Shown piece after piece: positions 25,724-33,146 of a DNA stretch of 64,000 nt. The DNA comes from JAKACA01 sp052143575 (GTDB lineage Bacteria; Actinomycetota; Acidimicrobiia; Acidimicrobiales; Bog-793). The notes under the pieces are model-generated. The model saw only the letters and a list, made by a program, of their open reading frames with translations. It did no database searches and was not told where the DNA came from. The translations under genes were made by a program, and so were the position numbers. The stretch lies in the NCBI GenBank assembly GCA_052143575.1, contig JBKQSP010000076.1, forward strand, positions 62,001 through 126,000, written 5' to 3'. The number at the start of each line of letters is the position of its first letter. Position 1 is the stretch's first letter.

Positions 25724-26639
25724 CGACGCTCACCGTTGGGCGGCCTTCGGGGCGAGCGTGCGCGGCGCCGCCCATGTGCGGGAGGACCTGCCGAACCAGG
25801 ACGCTGAGGCGTGCCGGGGGGACGACTCGGGGCGCTGGGCGGCGGTGGCGGTGGCCGACGGGCACGGCCATTCCCTCGCCGTGCGAGCCGACCGTGGTGC
25901 CGCGCTTGCCGTCGACGTCGCCCTTGCGGCGGCGCAGTCCTGCTGGGACGTCCTCGGAGGTCGCCCCGACCGCTTCGTCGCCGCCACCGTCTCCCAGCAG
26001 CTGCCAGACGTCATGGCCGACAACTGGATGGCCTCGGTCGAGCACGATCTGCGCGAGCGGCCGTTCTCACGAGCCGAGCTGGAACGCTCCGGCAACGCCG
26101 AAGCGCTCACGGCCCAGCCGGAGGCGGCCTACGGGACGACGCTCCTTGTCGCCTTGGCCGTCGGCGGGTCGATCGTGGCCTGCCAGGTCGGCGACGGTGA
26201 CCTCGTGGCCGTGACGGCCGACGGGGGCGTCGTGCGGCCCCTCCCGCCCGACAACCGCCTTGTCGGCACGAAGACGACCTCGCTCGCCTCCCGCACGGCG
26301 CACGCCGACTTCCGCAGCAGCCACCTCGAGGTCGGGCACGAGCGCATCGAAGTCATCGTGCTGGCGACTGACGGCTACGTGAACTCCTTCAGCGCCGAGG
26401 ACGGCTTCGCCGCCGCCGGGCGCGATCTCTGGAAGCTGATCCGCCAGGTCGGGCCGAGCCAGGTCGAGGGCGCCCTCGCCAACTGGCTCGAGACCACGAG
26501 CTCGGACGGCACCGGCGACGACGCCACGCTGGCGATCCTGTTCGACGAGGCGGGTTTCGCGAGCGACAACCGGGCGGCGGCGGTCACGATGACCGTCTCG
26601 GACGCCACCGTCAGCGACGGCGAGGAAGCGGGCTCGTGA
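25701..26639 (+). CDS. PP2C-type serine/threonine phosphatase
   Basis: A 312-residue metal-dependent phosphatase. Motifs in order: AAVAVADGHGHSLAVRAD (DGHG at 53-56), PEAAYGTTLLVALA, VACQVGDGDLVAV, IVLATDGYVNSF and GTGDDATLAILF. These supply the metal-binding aspartates. I chose TTG at 25701 because it has GGAG 8 nt upstream and gives a family-like start (HRWAAFGASVRGAAHVREDL, PNQDA); it overlaps the vWA gene by 23 nt. The end overlaps the kinase start (GTGA). It probably reverses phosphorylation by that kinase. Confidence 0.92.
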   Translation: MTTSPPPDDAHRWAAFGASVRGAAHVREDLPNQDAEACRGDDSGRWAAVAVADGHGHSLAVRADRGAALAVDVALAAAQSCWDVLGGRPDRFVAATVSQQLPDVMADNWMASVEHDLRERPFSRAELERSGNAEALTAQPEAAYGTTLLVALAVGGSIVACQVGDGDLVAVTADGGVVRPLPPDNRLVGTKTTSLASRTAHADFRSSHLEVGHERIEVIVLATDGYVNSFSAEDGFAAAGRDLWKLIRQVGPSQVEGALANWLETTSSDGTGDDATLAILFDEAGFASDNRAAAVTMTVSDATVSDGEEAGS

Positions 26640-27961
26640 GCGGCGAGTTGCTGCAGCCCGGTGACGAGGTCACGACCCTGCGCACGCGACAGGCCTGCCG
26701 GATCATCGACTTCAAGGGCGGTGGCGGTCAGGGCGAGGTGTTCGGCGCAGAGCTCGGCGGCGACCCGATCGCCGTCAAGTGGTACTTCCCGAACTCGCTG
26801 TCGGACTGGCAGCGTCGCTCCCTCGAGAAGCTCTGCAACCGGCCGGCACCGAGCCGCGCCTTCCTCTGGCCGCTCGACCTGGCCGAGTCGAAGCAGTACC
26901 CGGGTTTCGGGTACGTCATGGCGCTGCGGCCGAAGGAGTACCGCGACCTGAACGCCATCTTGCGGCGTGAGGTGGAGCTACCCCTCCCCGTGCTCGCCGT
27001 CCTCGGCCTCAACCTGGCGGATGCCTTCCTGCGCCTGCACACCGAGGGGCTCTGCTACCGCGACATCTCGCCCCGCAACGTCTTTTTCAACCCGGCGGAC
27101 GGCGACATCCTCATCTGCGACAACGACAACGTCGCCATCGACGGCACCGTCGGCGGTGGCGTTCTCGGAACCCCCCGCTACATGGCTCCCGAGATCGTCC
27201 GCCAGGAGGCGCTCCCGAGCTCGCGCACGGATCTCTGGTCGCTCTCGGTTCTCCTGTTCTGCCTCCTCATCCTCCACCACCCGCTCGAAGGCGCCAAGGA
27301 GCTCGAGGTCACCTCGCTGAGCGACCTTGCGGCTGCTCGCAAGCTCTATGGCGAGGAGCCGGTGTTCATCTTCGACCCCGACGACGAGAGCAACCGGCCC
27401 GACCCCGTCGCCCATGCGAACGCCGTCCTGCTCTGGCCGTTCTACCCGGCCTTCATCCACGAGCTCTTCACGAGAGCCTTCACCGAAGGCCTGCGCGACC
27501 CGATGCACGGGCGCGTCGGCGAGAGCGAGTGGAGGGCGGCCATGGCGAGGCTGCTCGACGGCGTCACGAGCTGCGAGAGCTGCGCGGCATCGAGCTACGT
27601 GGACCCCTTCAGCTCCGACGAGGCCACCTGCTGGCGCTGCAGCACGCGGCTGCAGCCGTCCTATCTCGAGTTCTCGAGCCACGACGGCGTGGTCATGCGC
27701 GACGGCGCCCACCTCTTCCGCCATCACGTCGAGCTGAGCGCTCCCTACAACTTCCGACAGCCCTTCGGGACCTTCCGCAAGCACCCCTCCCATCCCGGGC
27801 TGCTCGGGCTCTCCAACCGCTCGTCACGTCCCTGGCGCTCGGCCCGACTGGGGCGCGACGCCGTCGACGTGCCCCCGGGCGCCACGGTCGGCTTGGCGGC
27901 GGGAACCGTCATCGACTTCGGCACGGCGAAAGCCACCGTGCGGGTGCCACAAGGCGGCTGA
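26636..27961 (+). CDS. Serine/threonine protein kinase with C-terminal zinc ribbon
   Basis: The 441-residue product has an N-terminal kinase domain: glycine loop GGGGQGEVF (28-36), Lys48 in AVKWYF, catalytic loop YRDISPRNVFF (141-151; Tyr replaces the usual His), a DND metal site (162-164) in place of DFG, and GTPRYMAPE. After the kinase comes a four-cysteine zinc ribbon, C313/C316 and C332/C335. The C-terminal 100 residues look beta-rich (VPPGATVGLAAGTVIDFGTA). There is no membrane helix, unlike PknB types. This architecture is that of TerY-P triad kinases. It overlaps the PP2C gene by 4 nt. Confidence 0.9.
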   Translation: MSGELLQPGDEVTTLRTRQACRIIDFKGGGGQGEVFGAELGGDPIAVKWYFPNSLSDWQRRSLEKLCNRPAPSRAFLWPLDLAESKQYPGFGYVMALRPKEYRDLNAILRREVELPLPVLAVLGLNLADAFLRLHTEGLCYRDISPRNVFFNPADGDILICDNDNVAIDGTVGGGVLGTPRYMAPEIVRQEALPSSRTDLWSLSVLLFCLLILHHPLEGAKELEVTSLSDLAAARKLYGEEPVFIFDPDDESNRPDPVAHANAVLLWPFYPAFIHELFTRAFTEGLRDPMHGRVGESEWRAAMARLLDGVTSCESCAASSYVDPFSSDEATCWRCSTRLQPSYLEFSSHDGVVMRDGAHLFRHHVELSAPYNFRQPFGTFRKHPSHPGLLGLSNRSSRPWRSARLGRDAVDVPPGATVGLAAGTVIDFGTAKATVRVPQGG

Positions 27962-27973
27962 AGCCGAGCCGCC
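27953..27973. terminator. Hairpin between the convergent kinase and FHA-HTH genes
   Basis: GGCGGCT pairs with AGCCGCC across a 7-nt loop; the stem overlaps the kinase stop codon and ends 5 nt before the end of the opposite gene. It is the only inverted repeat in the 16-nt gap between two converging genes and could act in both directions. There is no T-run, so confidence is low. Confidence 0.35.
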
Positions 27974-27977
27974 CGGC

Positions 27978-28583
27978 TCACGGCCCTGCGGCGAGGTCCG
28001 ACACGTGCACGGCCCCGCGACCGAGCGCCTCGTTGGCGAGCTGCACGCGCCGCCGCTCGCTCGTGCCGTAGATGGCGAACTTGTCGTAGAGATGCAGCAG
28101 GTGCTGTTTCACGGCTCCTTCGGAGACCACGAGGCTGCGGGCGATCTCCTTCGTCTCGGCCGGCTCACGGAACAAGCCGCCCTCGAGAAGCGGCCGGCAG
28201 AGCGCCACGAGGACATCGCGTTCCCGCCGGGTGAGCTGCGGGGGCGCCAGGCCGACGCGGGTGGCGGACTGGCTCGTGCGGTCGTCGTCTCGAAACACCA
28301 GCCGCGTCCGCCCGAGCCGGATCTCGTCGCCGTCGTGAAGCGCTTGTTGGCCGGCGACGGGCCGGCCGTTCACGAGCGTCCCGTTCTTGCTCCCGAGGTC
28401 GCGCACGCACCACACGGGCCCGAGGCGCTCGAAGACGGCGTGGGCGCGGGACAGGGACGGATCGGAGGCGATCTGCAGCGTGGAGCGGTCGCTCTTGCCC
28501 ACGAGGACAGCGGCATCGCGCAGCGGAACGAGACGCGTCCCGGAGTCCTCCCAGACCTCGAGGTAGCCGAGGCTCTCGGTCAT
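27978..28583 (-). CDS. FHA domain protein with C-terminal helix-turn-helix
   Basis: The 201-residue protein joins a canonical FHA domain (residues 8-98; VGKSDRSTLQ, LSRAHAV, DLGSKNGTLVNGRPV) to a C-terminal DNA-binding segment resembling LuxR or sigma-region-4 helices (LTRRERDVLVALCRPL, KEIARSLVVSEGAVKQHLLH, LYDKFAIYG). The FHA keeps the full R-S-H-N-G-T set, so phosphothreonine binding is likely. It is the obvious candidate for a transcription factor that reads the adjacent kinase. ATG at 28583 was chosen since upstream residues are not domain-like. It diverges from the FHA-ABC gene and may control that intergenic region. Confidence 0.88.
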   Translation of the reverse strand: MTESLGYLEVWEDSGTRLVPLRDAAVLVGKSDRSTLQIASDPSLSRAHAVFERLGPVWCVRDLGSKNGTLVNGRPVAGQQALHDGDEIRLGRTRLVFRDDDRTSQSATRVGLAPPQLTRRERDVLVALCRPLLEGGLFREPAETKEIARSLVVSEGAVKQHLLHLYDKFAIYGTSERRRVQLANEALGRGAVHVSDLAAGP

Positions 28584-28679
28584 CGTGCCGGCGCGGTCGC
28601 CCGGCGTCGTGCCCGGCTCGCTTCGCGCACGCCTGCCACGGGCGAAATCATGCCATGGGCAGCGCGTCGGCGGCGGCAC

Positions 28680-28685
28680 TAACAT
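28680..28685 (+). promoter_or_regulatory. Candidate -10 box of a leaderless promoter (FHA-ABC gene)
   Basis: TAACAT lies 8 nt before the ATG at 28694, and no Shine-Dalgarno is visible for this ATG or for the in-frame ATG at 28655. If transcription starts at 28694 the message is leaderless and the downstream ATG is the true start. Confidence 0.35.
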
Positions 28686-28693
28686 GCCCCGGC

Positions 28694-31570
28694 ATGCCAG
28701 GCCAGCAGCCAGGGATGCCGGCGGTGCTGGTCGGTGGGCGCCGTTTCGAATGGGCGGGGGGTGCCAAGGTCTCCATCGGCCGCGACCCGGCCGGCGACGT
28801 CGTCGTCGACGGGCCGCGTGTCTCGCGCCTGCACGTCCTCGTCGAGGCCGTCGACGGCGGCTGGGTGGTCCGTGACGCCGGCAGCCGCAACGGGACGTTC
28901 CACGCTGGCGCCCCCGTGAGCGAGATCAAGCTGGACGGCCCCCTCGAGCTCAGCCTCGGCTCCGCCACGGACGGCTCACGCCTGCAGCTCGCCCTCGAGG
29001 CCGCTCCCGCCGAGGAGCCGACACGCCGGCCACCAGACGATCCCGTGGCGACGGTGCATCCGGACGGCGGCACCCGGCCCGGTACGGCGGCGCGGGTGGA
29101 GGAGCCGAAGTCGGAGCTCGGCCGCTTCCAGGTCGCCCATCGTCCCTCTGCCGCCCGCTTCCGCATCGGTCGTGCGCCCGACAACGACCTCGCCCTCGAG
29201 AACGACCCTCGCGCCTCCCGCTACCACGCCGAGCTCCGCCGCCTCGACGGCGGCGGCGTCGAGCTCGTCGACCTCAACAGCCACAACGGCACGTTCGTCA
29301 ACGGCCATCGCATCGCGCACGCCCCCATGAACGAGGGCGACACCGTCGCCATCGGCAACCACGTCTTCCGGTTCCTCCGCGGCGCCCTCGAGGAGTTCGC
29401 CCAGGCGGACGGGGCGAATCTCGACGTCGCCGCCGTCAGCGTCGTCATCGACGGAGCCACCCTGCTCGACTCCGTCTCGTTCTCCGTCGAGTCGAGGAGC
29501 ATGCTGGCCGTCGTCGGTCCGTCCGGTGCCGGGAAGACGACGCTGTTGCGCGCCTTGACGGGCTTCGCCCGACCGACGCACGGCGCCGTTCGCTTCGGCG
29601 GCCGCGACCTTTACACCGACTACGACGAACTGCGAGCACGCCTCGGCTACGTGCCCCAGGAGGACCTGGTCCACGAACAGCTCACCGTGCGCCAGGAGTT
29701 GGAGTTCGCCGGCGCCCTCCGGCTGCCGCCCGACCTCGGCCACGCCGGCTTCGCGAAGCGTGCCGACGAGGTCATGGCCGAGCTCGGGCTCACCGCCCGC
29801 GCCGAGCTGCCGATCGAGAAGCTCTCCGGCGGCCAGCGCAAACGAGTCTCCGTCGGCGTCGAGCTGCTGACGCAGCCGGCGCTGCTCTACCTCGACGAGC
29901 CCACGTCCGGTCTCGACCCGGGAAACGAGCGCCAGGTCATGCAGGTGCTGCGCGTGCTGGCCGACGGCGGCCGCATCGTGGTCGTCGTGACGCACTCGAC
30001 GCAGAGCATCGACGTCGCCGACCGTGTCCTCTTCCTCGCCACGGGCGGTCACATGGCCTACTACGGCCCGCCCCGGGAGGCGCTCAAGTACTTCGAGCGC
30101 CAGGGAGTCGCCGGAGGCTGGCCGGCGGTCTTCCAGGCGCTCGAAGGTGCCGGCGGCGCTGCCTGGGGCGAGCGCTTTCGCCGCGACGCCGACTTCGGGC
30201 GCTACGTGGGCGCTCTCGGCGACGCCGCCTCCGTCCCTCGCCCGGTCCCACCACCGGTGCAGAGCCGCACGAAGCTGGCAGGACCGGTCGACCCGCGGCG
30301 CCAGACGGTCATCTTGTGCCGGCGACAGCTTCGCCTCATCGCCGGCGACCGGAAGAGCGTCATCCTGCTGGCTGCGCAGGCGCCGGTCTTCGGGCTCATC
30401 CTCACTCTGCTCTTCCCGGCGCACACCATCGCCACGAACCGGGGACCGTTCGCCGCCATGCTCTTGTGGCTCCTCATCGTCTCGGCCACCTGGCTCGGGG
30501 CGTCGAACACGGTCCGAGAGATCGTGAAGGAACAGTCGATCTACCGGCGCGAGCGCGCCGCCGGCCTCTCCATGCTGTCCTATACGAGCTCCAAGGTGAT
30601 CGTCTTCGGCGTCATCACCATGGTGCAGTCGCTCGTCGTCCTCATCATCGTCCTCATCGCCCAGCCCCTGCCGCCGGGCGATCCCCTCAAAGTCGTGCCC
30701 ATCCTCGGGCAGAACGGGATACTGAACGGGCTGCGGCCCTTCGCCGTCGGCTCCGTCATCTCCTCGCAGGTCGTGGAGGTGTTCATCGCCATGGCGCTCG
30801 CCGGCTTGGCGGGCATGGCGATCGGGCTCCTCGTCTCGAGCGCCGTTCGCAAGTCTGACCAGGCCGTGTTCATGTTGCCCGTCATCCTCATCGTCGAGAT
30901 GGCGCTCTCCCAGCCGATCCTGCAGCTGTCGAACCCGAGCCCGGTGCTGAAGTTCCTCGGCGACCTGACGAGCGCCAACTGGGGCGTCAACGCCGTCGCC
31001 TCCACGACGAGCCTCAACCAGCTGATGACGAGCTACTCGGTGGCTCTCAGCGGGGGCACGGACCAGCTCAAGTACGAGCTGGCCGGCATCGGCACGCCAC
31101 CGGCCCTTCTCAACTCGCAAAAGCGCGCCGCCCTCTTCGGCGATCCCGCCTGGGCGCACAAGTCCGGCACGTGGATCCTCGCCATCGTCATCCTCATCCT
31201 CATGGTCGCCTTCTTCCTCGTCTGCGTGCTCCTCCTCATGCGCCGCCTCGACACGGGCAACCGCCATTCGCTGCTGGAGGATGTGCAGGGCTTCGTTGGC
31301 TCCTCGGCTCGCCAGCGGCCCGCCCGCCTGCCCGCCGGCCGGCCGGGGCCACCGCCCGGTGCCGGTTGGGGGCCAGGTGGACCTGCACCCGGTCCCTACG
31401 GCCAGGGGTCTCCGGTGGCACCCGGTTACCAACCTCGCCCGCCCGGTCCACCGCGTCCTCCGGGCGCTCCACCCGTCTCACCCGCCCCACCCGTGCGGCA
31501 GCCCTACCCGCCGGCCCCTCCCCCACAACGAGGACCGGTCGGCCGACCGGGTCAGCCGCCGGCCCGCTAA
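28694..31570 (+). CDS. ABC transporter with two N-terminal FHA domains (Rv1747-like)
   Basis: A 958-residue fusion. FHA1 is residues 10-100 (SIGRDPAGD, SRLH, SRNGTF), FHA2 is 145-230 (RIGRAPDNDLALEN, SRYH, SHNGTFVNG). The ABCG-type ATPase follows, with Walker A GPSGAGKTT (275-283), LSGGQRKRVSVGVEL and LLYLDEPTSGLDP. The ABC2 membrane domain has six or so helices. It ends in a Pro/Gly/Arg-rich tail (about 885-958). Mycobacterial Rv1747 has this layout and is controlled by phosphorylation of its linker by a kinase. The kinase at 26.6 kb is an obvious candidate partner. The substrate is unknown. An alternative start is ATG 28655. Confidence 0.92.
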   Translation: MPGQQPGMPAVLVGGRRFEWAGGAKVSIGRDPAGDVVVDGPRVSRLHVLVEAVDGGWVVRDAGSRNGTFHAGAPVSEIKLDGPLELSLGSATDGSRLQLALEAAPAEEPTRRPPDDPVATVHPDGGTRPGTAARVEEPKSELGRFQVAHRPSAARFRIGRAPDNDLALENDPRASRYHAELRRLDGGGVELVDLNSHNGTFVNGHRIAHAPMNEGDTVAIGNHVFRFLRGALEEFAQADGANLDVAAVSVVIDGATLLDSVSFSVESRSMLAVVGPSGAGKTTLLRALTGFARPTHGAVRFGGRDLYTDYDELRARLGYVPQEDLVHEQLTVRQELEFAGALRLPPDLGHAGFAKRADEVMAELGLTARAELPIEKLSGGQRKRVSVGVELLTQPALLYLDEPTSGLDPGNERQVMQVLRVLADGGRIVVVVTHSTQSIDVADRVLFLATGGHMAYYGPPREALKYFERQGVAGGWPAVFQALEGAGGAAWGERFRRDADFGRYVGALGDAASVPRPVPPPVQSRTKLAGPVDPRRQTVILCRRQLRLIAGDRKSVILLAAQAPVFGLILTLLFPAHTIATNRGPFAAMLLWLLIVSATWLGASNTVREIVKEQSIYRRERAAGLSMLSYTSSKVIVFGVITMVQSLVVLIIVLIAQPLPPGDPLKVVPILGQNGILNGLRPFAVGSVISSQVVEVFIAMALAGLAGMAIGLLVSSAVRKSDQAVFMLPVILIVEMALSQPILQLSNPSPVLKFLGDLTSANWGVNAVASTTSLNQLMTSYSVALSGGTDQLKYELAGIGTPPALLNSQKRAALFGDPAWAHKSGTWILAIVILILMVAFFLVCVLLLMRRLDTGNRHSLLEDVQGFVGSSARQRPARLPAGRPGPPPGAGWGPGGPAPGPYGQGSPVAPGYQPRPPGPPRPPGAPPVSPAPPVRQPYPPAPPPQRGPVGRPGQPPAR

Positions 31571-31596
31571 GCGCCGGCGCACCTGCTGCATGCTTC

Positions 31597-31758
31597 TCCG
31601 TCGGAGGCGCGCGCGCTTTGTGCCGCAGGGGTTAGGAAACCGCACGCACCTGCCGGCGCCGATCCCGCCAACCGCCTCATCCTCCGGAGGCGCCCGCGCT
31701 TTTGTACCGCAGGGGTAGGAAACCGCACGCACGTGCCGGCGCCGATCTCGCTACCCGC
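31597..31758. repeat. Two imperfect tandem copies of an ~83-bp element
   Basis: Copy 1 lies at about 31597-31676 and copy 2 at about 31680-31758. Shared blocks include CGGAGGCGC, CCGCAGGGGT, TAGGAAACCGCACGCAC and TGCCGGCGCCGAT, interrupted by small differences. They fill the non-coding gap between the FHA-ABC and G1 peptidase genes. No gene is supported here. They may be a dispersed genomic repeat or a small-RNA locus. Only two units exist, so this is not a CRISPR array. Confidence 0.6.
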
Positions 31759-31800
31759 CCACCTGCGGTGCCGAGGCGACATCTGCCGGAGCGCGCCAAA

Positions 31801-31827
31801 GAGGGGGGCGTCGTGGACGCCCCCCTC
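31801..31827 (-). terminator. Perfect 12-bp hairpin terminator after the G1 peptidase gene
   Basis: GAGGGGGGCGTC and GACGCCCCCCTC pair perfectly around a 3-nt loop, 28 nt downstream of the G1 peptidase stop. On the minus strand CTTT follows, the nearest thing to a U-run. It could also stop the convergent FHA-ABC transcript from the plus strand. Stem quality is the best in the window. Confidence 0.7.
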
Positions 31828-31855
31828 AGGCTTGGCTGCGATGTGGCATCGCCGG

Positions 31856-32935
31856 CTACGGAACCGGGCAAGCCGTCACATTGAAGGTCGGGAAGTAGCA
31901 GGTGTTGAACTCGTCGACCTGGCCAACCGGGGCGGAGGGCACCGACGCCTCGCCGTGCGGGTCAGCAAGGACGATCTGGTTGGTGGGCGTGAGGCTCGGG
32001 ATCGTGCCGTTGACGGACGCACCGAGGAAGTGGGCGATGCCGTAGTTGGGAAGGGGCTCGATACCCGAGGATGCCGTTGGCGCCTCGGTGATCCACTCCA
32101 CCGAGCTGAGCGAGGACTGGTACTGCAGGGTCTTGCTCCAGGTCTGGACGGCGCCGTTGGGGGCCGTGACCGTGAAGCTGAACTGCCATTCCTGCGCCGC
32201 AGAAGGTGCCGGCGAGCTGAAGAGCGAGCGCAGCTCGGATTCGACCTTCGGGAACCACGGCTCGCTCGCCAGGTGAGCTTCGCCCTCCGCCAACAGCTGG
32301 CGGAGCCGCTCGATGACGTTCTTCGAGCCGAAGTTCGGGTCGAAGCGCTGGATCGCCCGCATGACGGCGGCGTAGTTGGCCGTCTCGGACTGCGTGCTGG
32401 CGTTCGTCCCGCCGCTGACCAGCTGAAGCGTGGCGAGCACGCGGTCTCCGGGCTGGATGTTCAGGGTGGGGATCTCGACGCCGGACGCCGGCAGGATCTC
32501 GTACCAGGCGAAGTAGCCGGTCTGGGAGGCGTTCGAGCAGCTGTCAGTTCCGAGCTGGATGAGGTCCTTGCTCGTGGCGCCACCGATGCCGTCCCACAGA
32601 GCGGAGCAACCAACCGTGTTCGTCGATTTCATCGTGGCGACTGACGGCACGACCCACTCCGCCACGACCTTCGTGAACTTCTGCCCGGTCTGCGCCGTTG
32701 TCTCGGCATAGCCCGACCAGTTGTTCGAGGTCGAGTTCCAAGCCGTCGTCTGTGACACCGACTTCGGGTCGACCGAGCCGTGGTGCCGGAGCACGAAGAA
32801 GCCGGCCACCAAGGCGACGACGACGACAAGTCCCGTGACCTTGATCATGGTGCTCGTCCCGCGGCGGGCGGACTGCTGGGCGGATTGGGGGGAAACAGGT
32901 GATGCTCCAAACGGATTGGGGGCCTGGGTGCTCAT
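31856..32935 (-). CDS. Membrane-anchored glutamic peptidase, family G1 (eqolisin-like)
   Basis: The 359-residue protein has a short Ser/Gln-rich cytoplasmic N-terminus, one membrane helix (about 31-50) and an exterior domain with the peptidase G1/A4 signature: SNNWSGYAETT (70-80), VVAEWVVPSV, LWDGIGG (114-119), DLIQLGT (Q127, aligning with catalytic Gln53 of scytalidoglutamic peptidase), WYEILPAS and VEWITEAP (279-286, the catalytic Glu region). Residues about 180-250 form a charged helical insert (VIERLRQLLAEGEAHLASEP) not usual in the family. The ATG has GAGGAG upstream. It diverges from the membrane protein at 33.1 kb. No propeptide is evident. Confidence 0.85.
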   Translation of the reverse strand: MSTQAPNPFGASPVSPQSAQQSARRGTSTMIKVTGLVVVVALVAGFFVLRHHGSVDPKSVSQTTAWNSTSNNWSGYAETTAQTGQKFTKVVAEWVVPSVATMKSTNTVGCSALWDGIGGATSKDLIQLGTDSCSNASQTGYFAWYEILPASGVEIPTLNIQPGDRVLATLQLVSGGTNASTQSETANYAAVMRAIQRFDPNFGSKNVIERLRQLLAEGEAHLASEPWFPKVESELRSLFSSPAPSAAQEWQFSFTVTAPNGAVQTWSKTLQYQSSLSSVEWITEAPTASSGIEPLPNYGIAHFLGASVNGTIPSLTPTNQIVLADPHGEASVPSAPVGQVDEFNTCYFPTFNVTACPVP

Positions 32936-33133
32936 GTTGGTGATCTCCTCTCGGACTCGAACCCTGCGTTCGATCTCTGAGACGAGTGTGAGCCGCAGGG
33001 GGCGCCGGCGGGATGACCACGACGACCCCAACGGACTGCGGACCGGGTAAGGCAAACCTGACCTCTGAGACAGGCGGCGAGCGAGCCGACGGCGGCTCGG
33101 CCTGCACTTCGTGCATGAGGGGTGACACTTCGT

Positions 33134-33139
33134 TACGAT
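33134..33139 (+). promoter_or_regulatory. Candidate -10 box of a leaderless promoter (membrane protein gene)
   Basis: TACGAT lies 7 nt before the ATG at 33147 and no Shine-Dalgarno precedes that ATG. This is the same arrangement as at 6516 and 24959. The 211-nt divergent region to the G1 peptidase start otherwise holds no gene. Confidence 0.45.
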
Positions 33140-33146
33140 CCCCGGC

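Noticed and set aside
28976..31432. An 818-codon open frame antisense to the FHA-ABC gene
   Set aside because: The plus-strand frame encodes clear FHA, ATPase and membrane motifs. The antisense frame is Asp/Glu/Gly/Arg-rich with no domain and is a by-product of GC-rich third positions.
31597..31758. CRISPR-like repeat
   Set aside because: Only two long imperfect units without spacers, so it is recorded as a tandem repeat instead.
32948..32965. tRNA T-loop-like GTTCGAGTCC on the minus strand
   Set aside because: No acceptor, D or anticodon stems can be drawn around it; it is in the leader of the G1 peptidase gene.
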